NCBI GenBank assembly: GCA_016802295.1
Contig: JAESIW010000137.1
Coordinates: 2,223,318-2,287,317, forward strand
Source of the DNA: Brachionus rotundiformis
Lineage: Eukaryota > Rotifera > Eurotatoria > Ploima > Brachionidae
Reading direction: 5' to 3'
Length of the DNA stretch: 64,000 nt
Shown in pieces: positions 46,804 to 58,767 of this stretch. A program made the translations under genes and the position numbers. The notes under the pieces were generated by a model, which worked only from the letters and a program-made list of their open reading frames with translations, made no database searches and was not told the origin of the DNA. Every line of letters begins with the position of its first letter. The stretch's first letter is position 1.

Positions 46804-47076
46804 TTTTTATCCAAAACTTGAATCTTAACAAATCATAATTGAATAAATTTATCCAAACAAAATTCCAACCAGGTTGTCACACCTGATCAATTTAAAAACA
46901 AGAAATGAATAATCTTTTTTTTTTATAAAATTTTATTTAAAAAAAATTCATTTAAAATTAATTTAACAAAGCCAGCTTTTAATCCAGAAACCCTTTCATT
47001 CAAAATTATCACACTCTTGGAGGAGATAAATTTTATTTGGCTAATAACAAACCTAACTTACTTCAGGTTCCATCGA

Positions 47077-50000
47077 TCAAATATCATTTTCATTTATCGA
47101 TGGAAACAAGTGCTTTTTAACTTGCTTTAACTCGAATAAATTTTTTTTCCCTTTTGAGCAAATTTGCTCGGCCTTGTGGTATATGAGAACAGCTTGCTGA
47201 TAATCATTTAGATCAAGGCAAAGCTTGATACACAATAGCCACAAATGCTCATTATCGATATGGTTCATTGACAAGTGGTCGTAAAAATGTTGTACACTTT
47301 TATGCAAGCCATTTACCTTATGGCTAATCGAAACGTGTATTTTAATCAAGTCAATATGCAAAGGTGCTAATTCCAGCAAAAATCTGCTTAAACTATTTTT
47401 TTCAATTTGACTACGAGTGTAGGCTCTAAGTAGAAAGTCGACAACGTTGCTAAAGAAAGGACTATTTGTTGAGCTATTAGTTCTTGCTTGGTGTGAAGAC
47501 TCGGAATCACTGGTCGAGAAATACAGGCGGTCGGGACCAAGTCCGCTTTCAATTAAAAAACCGTCTGCAAGACTCGAGCTAGTTGAATCCAAGTCTCGGG
47601 GTACGTGGTTGAATGGTATTAACATTTGAGATGTGACCAAATCTGCTGCACATTTTCGAATCAGGGCCAGAACTCTTTCCGAGTAGCCATCTGCATTAGT
47701 GTCAAGACAACTAACAAATTTAAAATATCTGCAAAATTTATCAATTTAATCATTTAATTTTTGATAAAAATAAACTTGAATTTTTACCTATTCCATAAAA
47801 TAGATCTATAAGTATTTATTTTTACACTTTTGATCAGTCTATGATATTTTTGTTCAATGTACATTTGGTTAAAATACCCAAGACCCTTAAGCTCTAGGTA
47901 ATAACTAAAAAAATAAAAAAATGAACATTTTTTATACTTAATCTTTTCCAAGAGCATTTCTCCAAAAATTGAATAGAAAAAAATTAAAAAAATTTTTAGA
48001 AGAGATATGCCCAGTATTGAGTTTTAAAAAACACCAACCAATAAAGAATAGATACTTCAAGTTTGTTATATTTTTTATCAAGAATGAGGTCAAGTTTGGC
48101 TGATTTTTCGAGACCAAGATAGTGGTTAAATAATAAATTGGCATCATGATTCGAGTCGTTAGTCTTACCCGAGTATACTGTTTGTACAAAATTTTCTATT
48201 AAACCTACTGCTTTGTCGCTTTGTCCCTAATGAAATAAACTTAGAAAAAAAAATTCTTTTGGTTTATTAATTTACCATTGATGCGTAATACTGAGCCATT
48301 AAGTGCACCAATTGAGGATCGTTTGGAAACATCTGAAGACTAAGATTTAAGTTTTGTTCGATTAGATCACCCATATTTTGACACTTGAGAGTGTAAACCA
48401 AAATTATCCAAAGTTCTTTGAAAATTTTGGCATCACTCGATTTGAGAAGTCTATCTACAATTTTGCTAGCTATTTCATAACGTTTGCTTGACACTTCCAG
48501 AGTAATTAGGTTGATTAACAATGGTAAACTGAATAGTCTAATTTCTTGTTTTTGTTCAAGATTGGTACTTGAACTAGTGGGACATCTTATGTTTATTGAC
48601 CTAAGAGCTTCGTGAAACAAATTTTGCAATCGTTCTAATGAGCATGAATACTTTGAGCAATTTTTCCATGGTATCATATAAATATCAAATTGACGCCTAA
48701 TTGTGCCATTGATTTTGCTTATTTTGTTCTTATAGCTAAAATTGATTAATTCGGCAAATTTTCGCTTATAAACTCGGGTGGTGTCGATTGTCCAGAACGA
48801 TTTAGTTTCCATTGATTTTAGATGTGAAGAGTTTAAGCTTGGTATGCTTAGCCAATTTGGCAGATAACCAAAAGCCTCCAAGTGTATAAGACAAAGCCAC
48901 AAGAGCGCTAAGTCGTTTGGTTCCAATTTTTTGATTATTTCTGAGTTATTCAAACATTTGCTCAAAAATTCTTGAGCTTTGCTCTCCGTGACCAATTTAG
49001 TATATGTCCGGTACACAATCAACTCAAACAAGTAGTATGATATCCGGTCAAAGCAATCAGCTGAGCTATTTTGCTCAAATTCTGCACTCAGTTCACCTGC
49101 TTCCACATTCAGCAAATAATTTTCATATTTTTCAAACACCAAATTCAAATATTCAAGTGGACATGTGTTCAAAATAAACAGTACCAAGTCATGAGTTACC
49201 AGATTGTCCATGCACAGCAAACAAATTTCATGATAGTCAAGAAATGAGCTTTTCTTATTCAGATAAGCCCTAAGGTAAAGCAGCCAGAGAATTTCACATT
49301 TTGGCCTAGACTCTAAGCCATAGCTGAGTATGCTGATCAATTTTTCTATATGAAAATTGGTCGAATAGGACATTTTGGCATAAAATATCCAACCAATTAA
49401 TTTTTCACTTTCGTCATCTAAACAGCCATCATTTGACTTTAAATAGTCCAGATCAAGTTCATTGTTTACAAAAAGGCCCTTTAGCTTTGAGTCAAGTACG
49501 CGACAGTAATTTGCCGAGTAGACCAAGTCAAGCAAAGTAGACATTTCGTTAGAGTCTGAGCTTTGTTGGCTGTCGACTGTATTAAGCCTGATCAACTGTT
49601 GATTGTTAAAACTGTTTTTTGTATCCTCTATTTTGGAGTCATTTTCCAGCTCCAAATGGTCAAATACACCAATTGATTTGTTGTTATTTAAGCATAGAAT
49701 TGGCAAGCGACTTAAAATTGTGCTATAGGAGGGCTCAAGCTTGAGATTGTCAACCACATGCTCATACAAATGCTTAAAATAGTCTCTAATGCTCATTTTG
49801 TTCAAATTATTGTTCATAAACTGTTTGGCATAGAGTTCTAAATAAAATTAAAATTAATTTTTTGTCTATTTATTTGGCAAAAGTATTATTTTTAATAAAG
49901 TTTAAATTACTTAATTTTTTGATAGCTTCACGTTGAGTCGGCGTATCGCTGCTAAGCTCGAGCAATTGAGGACAGTAGGACAAAAAATGCTCGGTACGCT

Positions 50001-52536
50001 GGTAGTTATCCATGTTCATTATGTTGGAATGTTGGTACAAGCAATTCGAGTCTTTGCATGAACCGTGCAGATCAAAGGGACAAAATGGTCGACGATAGTC
50101 GATGCCATTACAATAGGCCTTTGAATAGGTGTCTTCAAGAGAGGCAAATTTGGCAAAATGAGAGCTAAAGCGGTAGCCACGAAACACTTTTAGTGGACTT
50201 TGGTACTCTTGAACATTGTCTAGTATCTTAATTTCGCTTGGTTCAGCGGCCGGCTTCAGTTGGCTAGTGTCACATTGATTGAATTGACAAAAGTTCAAAC
50301 TAGTCAGCACATTGTGAATGCTGATTGATGATGGACCGAGCGACCTGTCTGAATGATCAGTTTCCAAACACAAAGTAACTGGCTCAACGTGGCTCAAAAA
50401 TTCGTATGACCATTGATCAAATGACTGTGAGCAAACAAATGGATAGTCACGTGACAAGTGTTCCAAGGATTCGATCAATTTTTGCCTATTCTCAAATAAA
50501 GCTTTTTTGTCCTCGTTTTTTTTGCACGCCTCTATCAACCCGCAGCCAGATACAACTTTGGCATTGACCACAATATTCTCATTTATACCAAAAGTTAATT
50601 TTTCCAAACTTTGGCTTTTGGGCTCAATGTTTTCCAATTTTTGGTCAGTTAGCTTGGATGTGTTTAAATTGGGCCTGGATAGATCAGATTGTGGCATTTT
50701 GGGGGCTTCTTTGCTCTTTGCAGTTTGAGCGACCACTGATCCGAGGGTCATTTTGTTCAGTAATGAGTTGATGATAGGGGTTTTGAGATTGGGACTAGGT
50801 GCTGCTGGTGGTGGTGAAGGCGGTTGCTCGCCGAGTGGCAGAGGAGGAGGCGGTGGAGGCGGCGGCGGAGGTGGTGGCGGTGATACAGCACTCTTTTGAA
50901 TCTGAACAGGATTTAGCAGCTTTTGAAGCATTTCTTGCTGCAATTTTCTCATATTTTGCAATTTGGTCAATTTTGAATCAACCATTCGCTTTTGGTTGCG
51001 TATTTCCAGCAGCGAATGCTCATTAGCTTGGAGAATTTTCTCTGCTGCGCACAGTTGATCTTTGAGCATGGCTATTTTAAGCCTGGTAAAGTCAACTATG
51101 CTGCTTTTTTGCACTTGGGCCTTTTCCAAATCTTTGGACTGTTTGGTCAAGTCAAACAACATTTTGCTATAAAAATACAATCAAAAATAGCCAGTTGAAA
51201 ATTTTATCTATTCATATTTACCTTTTTAAATTGATCCTATCTCTTAGAGATTTGATCATGTCCTTTTTTTCCTCTTCTTTCCTAAGCTCACCTTCGCTCT
51301 GGTCCGAATCGGTCATCTTTCGCTTAAGACTCGACTCGACTGCCATCTGCTTGGCTTCATGCAAAAACTGACCAATATTTTGCTTCAAATTTTTGCCTTC
51401 GTTGTCCTCGTCGCTGCTCTCACTTGGACCAATTCTTATGATTATAGGATCAATTTTTGTCTTTTGCTTGACCGCGTGGCTATTTTTGCTGCGGTTTGTC
51501 TCCTTCAGATCGGCCTCAAGCAGCGCCTTTTCATGTTCTACCAATTTTTTCTTCAACAATGAAATGTCTTGGTCAAGTTGTTGCTGTTCTAGTTGCTTTT
51601 TCAAAGAGCGCTTTTGATTCATTGTGTCCAAAAGGGCTTTTCTCAAGTTCATCATTTCAGCCTCGTTGTCACTTAATTCCTCTTTGGTGTCGCATTTGGT
51701 CTCCTCTAGCTCTTTTTCTTCGCTCTTGTCTAGCGATTTCAAAAGCTCAAGCTGAGTCAATTGTCTGTAATCGATGTCCAAAGTGCTTGTGGTGGTGTCC
51801 AAAAAGCGCTCATCAACATCATTAAAAGTAAACAGAGGCATTTGATCTTTGATTGCTTCTTGCACAATTTCTTCCTGTGTCGCTGGAGCGTTTATTTTTG
51901 GCTTAAAGATTTTTTTCTTATTAACAAAATTCCTATTAGTTAGCTTTTTGAATTTTTTCCTAGGTCTCCTAATTGGGTTGGTGTAATTACTCTGGTTTGG
52001 CATAAACGCGTTCATTTGGTTCATTTGACTGTAGTTAGCCTGGTTGCACCACAATTGGAACATATTGAAGAAGTTTTGCATAAAATTTTGGTAATCCGGC
52101 ATGGATTGAGCCTGCGAGGCGTAGTGCTGGACCATAGGCGGGTCAATGTCCATGTCTTGGGGTTCGTAGTTATCACCCAGGTGGTTGGGCCTAATCGAGA
52201 TCTTTTTGGGCTTTTTCTTCAATTTTTTTGGCGATTTGCGAACCTTTTTGTCATCCAAAGTCCTAATCGAGTCAGAGTTTTTGCCAAGCAGTGACTTAAG
52301 CGCCTTCATTTTCAATTTGATTATGTCTTCCTAAATTGAGAATTGAAATTGGTAAATTAAAAGACACTTGGCGAACTCACGTCTTCTTCTGTGTAGGGAT
52401 TTTCGCTGCCAGTTACTTGATCTTCTGCGAGTTGGCTGCCTTCAGCTAAGCTGGGTGAGGATTGGTCCAGGCCGCAGCTAGTTGCCTCTTCGTCAGATGT
52501 AAGTTCTCCTTCTTCGATTTCTTCATTGATCATCAT
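47077..52536 (-). CDS. ZFC3H1: ZFC3H1-like RNA-surveillance zinc-finger protein
   Basis: Seven exons on the minus strand (52536-52381, 52330-51222, 51166-49911, 49837-48276, 48226-48039, 47904-47788, 47728-47077) give about 1679 residues; human has 1989. ZFC3H1 with MTR4 forms the PAXT connection, feeding polyadenylated nuclear RNAs to the exosome. The N-terminus is acidic with EEIEEGELTSDEE, echoing the vertebrate EEGELEDGE. Lys-rich, coiled-coil and low-complexity segments follow, including about 13 consecutive prolines near 50820-50885 on the genome. The diagnostic single zinc finger CPFDLHGSCKDSNCLYQH is at about residue 780, preceded by YRRPF. The rest is helical, HAT-repeat-like sequence (ILWLLYLRAYLN, LWILLVYTLK-type). 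The exon 5/6 junction (donor GTTGGT at 48038) is the weakest call; an alternative donor 3 nt further with another acceptor is possible. The start may be preceded by a spliced leader, as an acceptor-like AG lies about 22 nt upstream. Confidence 0.85.
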
Positions 52537-54454
52537 CGAATCGATTTGATCACTTATCTAAACAGTATTGATTTTAGGTATTGATTTTGGTAAGCCGGTG
52601 GCACCGGCTATTGGCTATCAATTTAGGGAAAATATTTAACAAATTTAAATTGCACAAAACCATGCTTTAGGAATAAGATAAATGCGCGACCTCAAACTTA
52701 ACAAAACTTAAAATCAAGCGAGGCAAGATTGGTACATGTATGAAGATTGGTTTGGAGTAAAAAGTGAAAATGCATAAGTTTTTTTTTCTTAATTTTTTGT
52801 TGATTTTTTATGCTCATTTGAAAGGAACATAAAAAATTTAACATCTTTGTCAAGTTCAGTTTTGGCTCTGTCGAGTTACTCTAGCAGATATTAATTTCGT
52901 ATATGCACCAATATACCATGAATATGTAGCGTAGTGCGAAAAATCTTGTCTTGGGAAAATTTTAATTCTAAAATTGATTTGTTTGAAAGACTATTTAATT
53001 CATTTATTTTAAATTATTAATTAAATTTTACATTTCAATAAAAAAATTTATTTGAATCCGAAAAATGTTTAAATTGTTGAGAATGAGAATTTAGAAGCAA
53101 ACTTTTTGTGATTTTTTATTAATTTTTTGAATATGATTTAAATGATTTTAAAATAAGAAAAAATATTTTTTTCTTTTTGAAAAAATCTAATTTGGATTTA
53201 TAATAAAGATATATTAATTCATATGCAGATTATGAGCGTTATAAAGAGTTTTTTTTTAAACAATTTAATACAAGCCTAAATATTTTCTTTTTAAAAAATA
53301 ATATATTATGGTAATGCCAGATAGACGATTGTCTTATTTAACTTTTGTTTACATTTAAAAAATAAATAAATAAAAATAAATAACAAGTTATTATTATTTT
53401 AGAACACTAAAGAAGTTTTTCGGAATAATTTCAAACTGTCGTAACTTACGACTACTAACGAAAAATTAATTAGAAATTGACAAAAATGTTCAAATAATTC
53501 CATTATATTCTTTTTAATTAATAATGTTCAGAGTATTTTTTAAAAAAATAGAAAAAAAATTTCGACTCTTGTAAAAATGCTTATTTTTAATTAATTTTTT
53601 TTTGATTAATGAATATTTAAATGTTAAAGACTTAGATTTTTAAAATTTTGAAATAATTTAATCAGTTTTATTCAAAGTATCTTAATTTACTTGACTTAAA
53701 AAAAAATTAACTTAAACTTTTGACTTAAAAACAAGTCTGAAATTTTTTTTTCTTTGAAAAACAAACTTGAAATAATTACAAAGAAATTCAAACAACATTT
53801 TAGGTCTTCTAGTGTTATATTTTTCTCCTAAACCCTTATCTTGCCAATATACTTCCCATACAGTTAATGTTAAAAGATCAAATGTGTAAATTATATCTTA
53901 TAACAATCTAGATTATCGTTTTTCTTATGAGGTGTTGATTAAAGACTATTAACAATCTCTGTTCATTAAGTAATCTAAAAATGAATAAGGTTTAAACAAA
54001 ATATAAAATTTTAATCCTTCAATTCCAAGCATTTGTTAAAACTGATTTATAAGAAGTAATATTAGTAAACAATAGTAGGACAATATCGGGTCAAGCTTTT
54101 TCGAAGTTATGGCAATAAACTAGATTGTCTCTTAAGCCATTTGTCGAGGTTAATTTTGGAGTTTATGATTAATTCGGAATTGACGAGTCCAAAGAAGAAT
54201 GACAAAAAAACTGATAGATTTATACTCAATTGTTATCTATTAGTTAAATTCGATAAATTAAATATAAACATTATGAACAATAATTAAAAAAATATATAAT
54301 TTTAAAACGAATTTGAAAATTTAAACATTTGTTATGTTTTATTATGTTTTACTTAAATCATGATATTAATTCAAAAATTTCACAAAATAACTAAAAACTT
54401 ACAAAGAAAATTAATAATAAAAATAAATAAATACAAATTGATATAAAATTTTTG
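52537..54454. other. intergenic, ZFC3H1 5' flank
   Basis: About 1.9 kb, A+T-rich apart from the first ~120 bp, which hold a GC palindrome (52593-52609) and may be the ZFC3H1 promoter. No gene is seen in the remainder. Confidence 0.5.
52593..52609. repeat. 8-bp GC-rich palindrome upstream of ZFC3H1
   Basis: AGCCGGTG at 52593-52600 and its reverse complement CACCGGCT at 52602-52609 are separated by one base. It is the most GC-rich symmetrical element in the surrounding AT-rich DNA and sits about 57 bp upstream of the predicted ZFC3H1 start. It may be a binding site for a dimeric regulator; that is only a suggestion. Confidence 0.4.
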
Positions 54455-56589
54455 ATGATAATTTTAAAAACGAGTGTATTAACAGGAACGGTAAATAACT
54501 TACTGAAAAACTTTAATTACCAAAAGCTTTTAAAAACAACTTTTTCGTCTAATATCAGAATAGCTAATAGAAAATTTGCCAAAATGATCCGTGTAAGACT
54601 AAACGAAAAAGAAAATCGTATAGCTATTACTGTCAAATGTAAGATAAATGACAAACTGGAGAAAGAAATTAACCTTAACAGATTATACGATGAAGCTTTG
54701 GAATCAACTTTAGAAAGACTTTACTCAACATTTACCAAACATAACAGTGGTGGTAAAAATAAAAAGTTGAAAAAAGACACAGATCCTACTATCGATTCAA
54801 CAAGAGAAGATATTCCTTTGTATTTATTTGACCAAGAGAACCAACTTGTGCCAAACGATACCAAAAATATCGATGCTTGGAAAGAAAATTACACATTTCG
54901 CATAAAAGATCAAGAATTCAAAGTAGTTGTCAATTTGCCATCTGTCAAAAAGCTCAACCTAACCAAGATATTGATTGCAGGAATGCCTGCTTTTGTTAAG
55001 TGTGAGTTTGAAGGCGACGAGTGTACACAAGAAATTCTCCAACAAAAATCATTGTTCAAATGGTACATCAGTGAGAACGTGTACGAACCAGCCGATTTGA
55101 TCGAGCTAGAGAGTGATAAAAAACCAAAAAAAGTATCTATAAACATGGACCTGATAAAATGGAATCTCATCGAACAAGGTGTATCAAAACAAATGATAAA
55201 CCTGAATGATGATTGTGAAAATAGGCTTGTTAAAGTGGAATGCTTTCCAAAAGATGACATTAGAGAAGGTGTCGCATCTGAAACTGTAGCACTTAGCCCT
55301 GTTTTGAAAAAGATCGAAAAAGAAAAGCTTCCAATGACCGAAAGGCACAGGCACACTCAAAATTTTTTAGATACAGATTCGTGAGTTTAACTTTTAATGG
55401 ATATAATTTATTTAATTATTATTTATTAATTCAATTTTGTAATTGTTTTCTTTTTAAAGAATCAGAGTTGTTACCTATAATGTTTTGGCAAATTGCTATT
55501 CAGACACCTCTTTGGCAAAAACAGAACTGTATCCTTATTGTCCATTAGAATATCTCGATTTTAAGTATAGAAAAATTTTACTCATTAATGAGATAAAAAG
55601 TAATTTTTGATAATTTTTTTGTGTAAAATATTATTTTTTAAATCAAAGATTACAATGCTGATATTATATTTCTTCAAGAGTGTGAATCAGAATTTTTAGA
55701 AGGAGATTTAAGATTAGCAATGCCTGATTATACAGCGAAATTTAAATGGAAAGGAGAACGAACTAAAGAAGGTGAAGCTATTTTGTTTCGATCTGATAGA
55801 TTTAGGTTGAAAGTTTACTTCTAAGTTAAGTCGAAAATATTTTATTTTTAAAAAATTTTTTAAATTTAGATTTGTGAAATCATTTGACATAGGACTAAGT
55901 CAAGAGTTACAGATCAATCCAATATTTTCTCGACTTTGGGCCAACATTTCAAAAGATACTGCAAAAAAAGAGTTCATAGCTGGTCGTGGTACAATCCTCC
56001 AGGTAATTTTAAGTTCGCGTAATTAATAGCAATAATTTTTTAGATCATTTAGGTGGTTCAAATTGAATCTATTGAGAATCCCGGCTATCATTTTCTTTTA
56101 GCCAACACACATTTATTCTTCCATCCAGAAGCTGATTTTATTCGACTGCTCCAATCGATTGTTTCGGTAAAATATATTGAAAAATTAAAATTAGATATTT
56201 TAAAAAGTAGTCCAGAGATAAAAAAATTGGGAGTTCTTTTTGCTGGTGATTTCAATTCAGATCCACCATCCCAAGCATTTCAGTATATCTTCACAAAACA
56301 AATTCCAGTTAGCTTAATGAAATCTGAAGACAAAGATTTTATAGATGAATGTGATGGAGACTTAGCTCATTCACTTGATTTTGGTGTCTACGCCGATTTT
56401 CCTTTTACCAATTGTATCGGAACTTTTGAAGGAATACTAGATTATGTATTTTACGATACGCACTGTTTTGAATTATCCAAAGTAGTTCCACTTCCTTCAG
56501 TGGAAAAAGTAAAAGAAAATACAGCATTACCTAGTATTTATGTACCATCGGATCATTTAGCCCTTGTTTTTGAATTTTTAATCAAGTAG
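54455..56589 (+). CDS. PDE12: 2',5'-phosphodiesterase PDE12, copy A with mitochondrial presequence
   Basis: Five exons (54455-55380, 55460-55599, 55649-55805, 55870-56002, 56053-56589) encode 630 residues, against 609 in human. PDE12 removes 2'-5' and 3'-5' linked adenylates: it degrades 2-5A and trims mitochondrial poly(A). The first ~44 residues are basic and hydroxylated with no acidic residue (KTSVLTGTVNNLLKNFNYQK), a typical matrix presequence. MIRVRLNE at residue 45 aligns with the start of copy B. An N-terminal domain carries NIDAWKENYTFRIKD and LFKWYISENV. The EEP catalytic domain has RVVTYNVLANCYSD, DIIFLQECE (metal-binding Glu), LANTHLFFHP, AGDFNSDP, GILDYVFYD and VPSDHLALVFEF, so all catalytic motifs are present. 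A 526-bp part of exon 1 is almost identical to copy C. This looks like the ancestral, active, mitochondrial member. Confidence 0.93.
54848..55373 (+). repeat. near-identical tract shared with PDE12 copy C (526 bp)
   Basis: This block is collinear, without gaps, with 61317-61842. I count three base differences, all silent. Both edges are abrupt: the flanking coding DNA differs clearly. Confidence 0.9.
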
Positions 56590-57148
56590 TTTTTTTTTAG
56601 TTAGGAAAAGCAATTATTTTAATAAATAATATTAATAATTATTTGAATTTTATAATTAAATCAATTATTTATTAATGATGTTTGTTGATAAATTTATTTT
56701 GAATTTTCGAATTTTTTTTTAATTTATTTAATTTAAATTATTGAGTGTTAATCTTTAAATCAACATAAAAATTGTGTCGAATTTAGTCTAAAATAGTTTT
56801 AAGTTAAAAATTAATAAAAGGAATGATTTTGATGTACAATTAACAACCTTAAGAGCTTGAAGTCCTTAACAAAAATTCATCAATACATTTAAAAAAAAAG
56901 ATACTTATTATAAAATTTATAAAAAATAAACAAATAAAGTTCCAAGTTAAAATTTTGTATTTATATGTAGTTATAGATATGAAATAAGGAAAATCTGTGT
57001 TTTCTTTATTAAAATAAACTAAAAATTGATAAATACAGTCAAATATAATTTATTACACAGATATAATTTATTTATTTAAGTTTGAGTTTAAGTCCCATGA
57101 GCAAATTTAAGTTTTTATAAATTTAAAAGAAATAAAAAAAAAACACAA
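56590..57148. other. intergenic, 3' of PDE12 copy A
   Basis: A+T-rich flank between PDE12 copy A and the LINE fragment. It should include the 3' ends of both; nothing else is recognised. Confidence 0.45.
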
Positions 57149-57865
57149 TTATTTATAAAAATCTATCTTTAAAAGATCATTTAATAGATCATAAAATTTA
57201 AAGTAAGCTAAGTTTAATTCCATATTTAATTTGATTTTCGCCGCAATAAATTTAATTGAATCAACTAAACCATGATTTTCTTCGATAAATAAATGATCAA
57301 TTATTGCTAGAGAAGTCTTTAAACTATAGTCCATTACATCAATATGAGTTTTTTTCTCCATATTATTTAGTTGTTTGCAAAAGGAGGTATTTTGCTGATC
57401 AAACTTTTTATAGTTATCGCGAAGGAAAGTCAAGATATTCCAACAAACTGAGCTATTTTTTAATTGCTTTAAAAAGAATACCTTGTGTCTCATGTAAAGT
57501 TGTTCAACCATCTCTAAGTGCAAGTTTTCTAACAGGGATCTAATTCTTGAAAATTTCTTAATTCCCAGTGCTCTTTTAATTAATAAATAATGTCTTATGT
57601 CTAGTTCATTTAGTTTATTTTCACTAATAAAGATCAAATCTAAATGATATCGAAATATTGACTGGGAAAACTGCTTATAAAGAAAACTGACTAAATTGGG
57701 ACATGCCGATTTTGATTTACAACCAAGTCCGTATAAGGAGTAAAAACTCCTCTCAACTTTTTTCAACTTTTCTTCAATAAAATTACAGATAAAATTACTA
57801 TCACCTGTTGGGAGACCTAAGTATTCTGCATTTTGAATATAAGAAATTTGTACACGAAAAATTTC
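57149..57865 (-). mobile_element. LINE polymerase C-terminal fragment
   Basis: An open frame of about 238 codons on the minus strand, bounded upstream by a stop at 57866-57868. It begins FRVQISYIQNAEYLGLPTGD, which is the YLGLxxGD motif of non-LTR retrotransposon polymerases, and continues KKVERSFYSLYGLGCKS, SFLYKQFSQSIFRYHLDLIF, SENKLNELDIRHYLLIKRALG and MVEQLYMRHKVFFLKQLKNS, the usual C-terminal region of these elements. The 5' part (endonuclease and palm) is missing, as in 5'-truncated insertions. The frame is still open, so the insertion may be fairly young. It sits between PDE12 copies A and B, in the opposite orientation. Confidence 0.8.
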
Positions 57866-58767
57866 TCATATCTTGTAAATGAAAGCGACTTTTTATTCAG
57901 AAATTTTTATTCATAGACAAAATTATCCAAAGATTTTAATAACATAATTGAGAATTTTTGAGATACTGTTATGTAATCTACACCTTGGTCTAAACAATTT
58001 GAATTCTTTTTCCTAAACTAATAGCAGATCTCCGATGGTATTTTTTATCATTTTAGCACCATCGTTTTTATTATTAGTCATTTAAAAAAAAATTCATATT
58101 TTTAATATTTTACAAACAACAATTCTAACATGTGATAACTTGGAAAAAAAGTATGAAACTGTCTATTGTTCTTTTTTAATCAATCCTAATAACTTAGAAT
58201 GACTTAGAATAATCAATCATAATTAAGATCTAATTTTTGCCGCCGAGCCAAAATTTTTAAGCTTAAAAAAATTATTTATTTATTTCATTTAGCGCCAATT
58301 CTGGCGATGTATTAAAATTAAAATGTAAAAAGTAAAAAGTAAAATGAAAGTCAAAAATAATGATAAAAAAATTATATTGTAAATGTTTGACACTTTCAAT
58401 TTTTTGCACATACTGTTTTTTAATATTGTATTTGGCAATAGGTCAAAGATTATAGATCATTTCACCATGAGTTGCTTATACTACAAATAAATATTTCGTG
58501 AAATTTTCTTAATTTTATTAAATTAAAATTATATAATAATATATTGTATAGATAGAGATATTAAAAAATTGTTTTGAATTAAGATAACAATTAATTAATT
58601 TGTTGTCTAAAATTAAATATATCAGAAAGAATGCAATTCGAATTTAAAAAAATTTCTAGCCTTTTATCTTCATACTAGGTGTTTCCTAAAAAATGTAACT
58701 AAAAAAGTTATAAAATAAAGTTTATTTTAAAATTCTATTTATAAATATTATTTTTATTTCAACTAAA
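57866..58767. other. intergenic, 5' of PDE12 copy B
   Basis: About 0.9 kb of A+T-rich DNA. It may include more of the truncated LINE, but I cannot follow its motifs beyond the stop. It should hold the promoter of copy B. Confidence 0.45.

Noticed and set aside
50799..51026. Plus-strand Ala/Val/Glu-rich frame
   Set aside because: Antisense of the ZFC3H1 proline run.
54910..55356. 148-codon minus-strand frame, repeated at 61379-61825
   Set aside because: Antisense shadow of the PDE12 tract; it appears twice only because the sense tract is duplicated.
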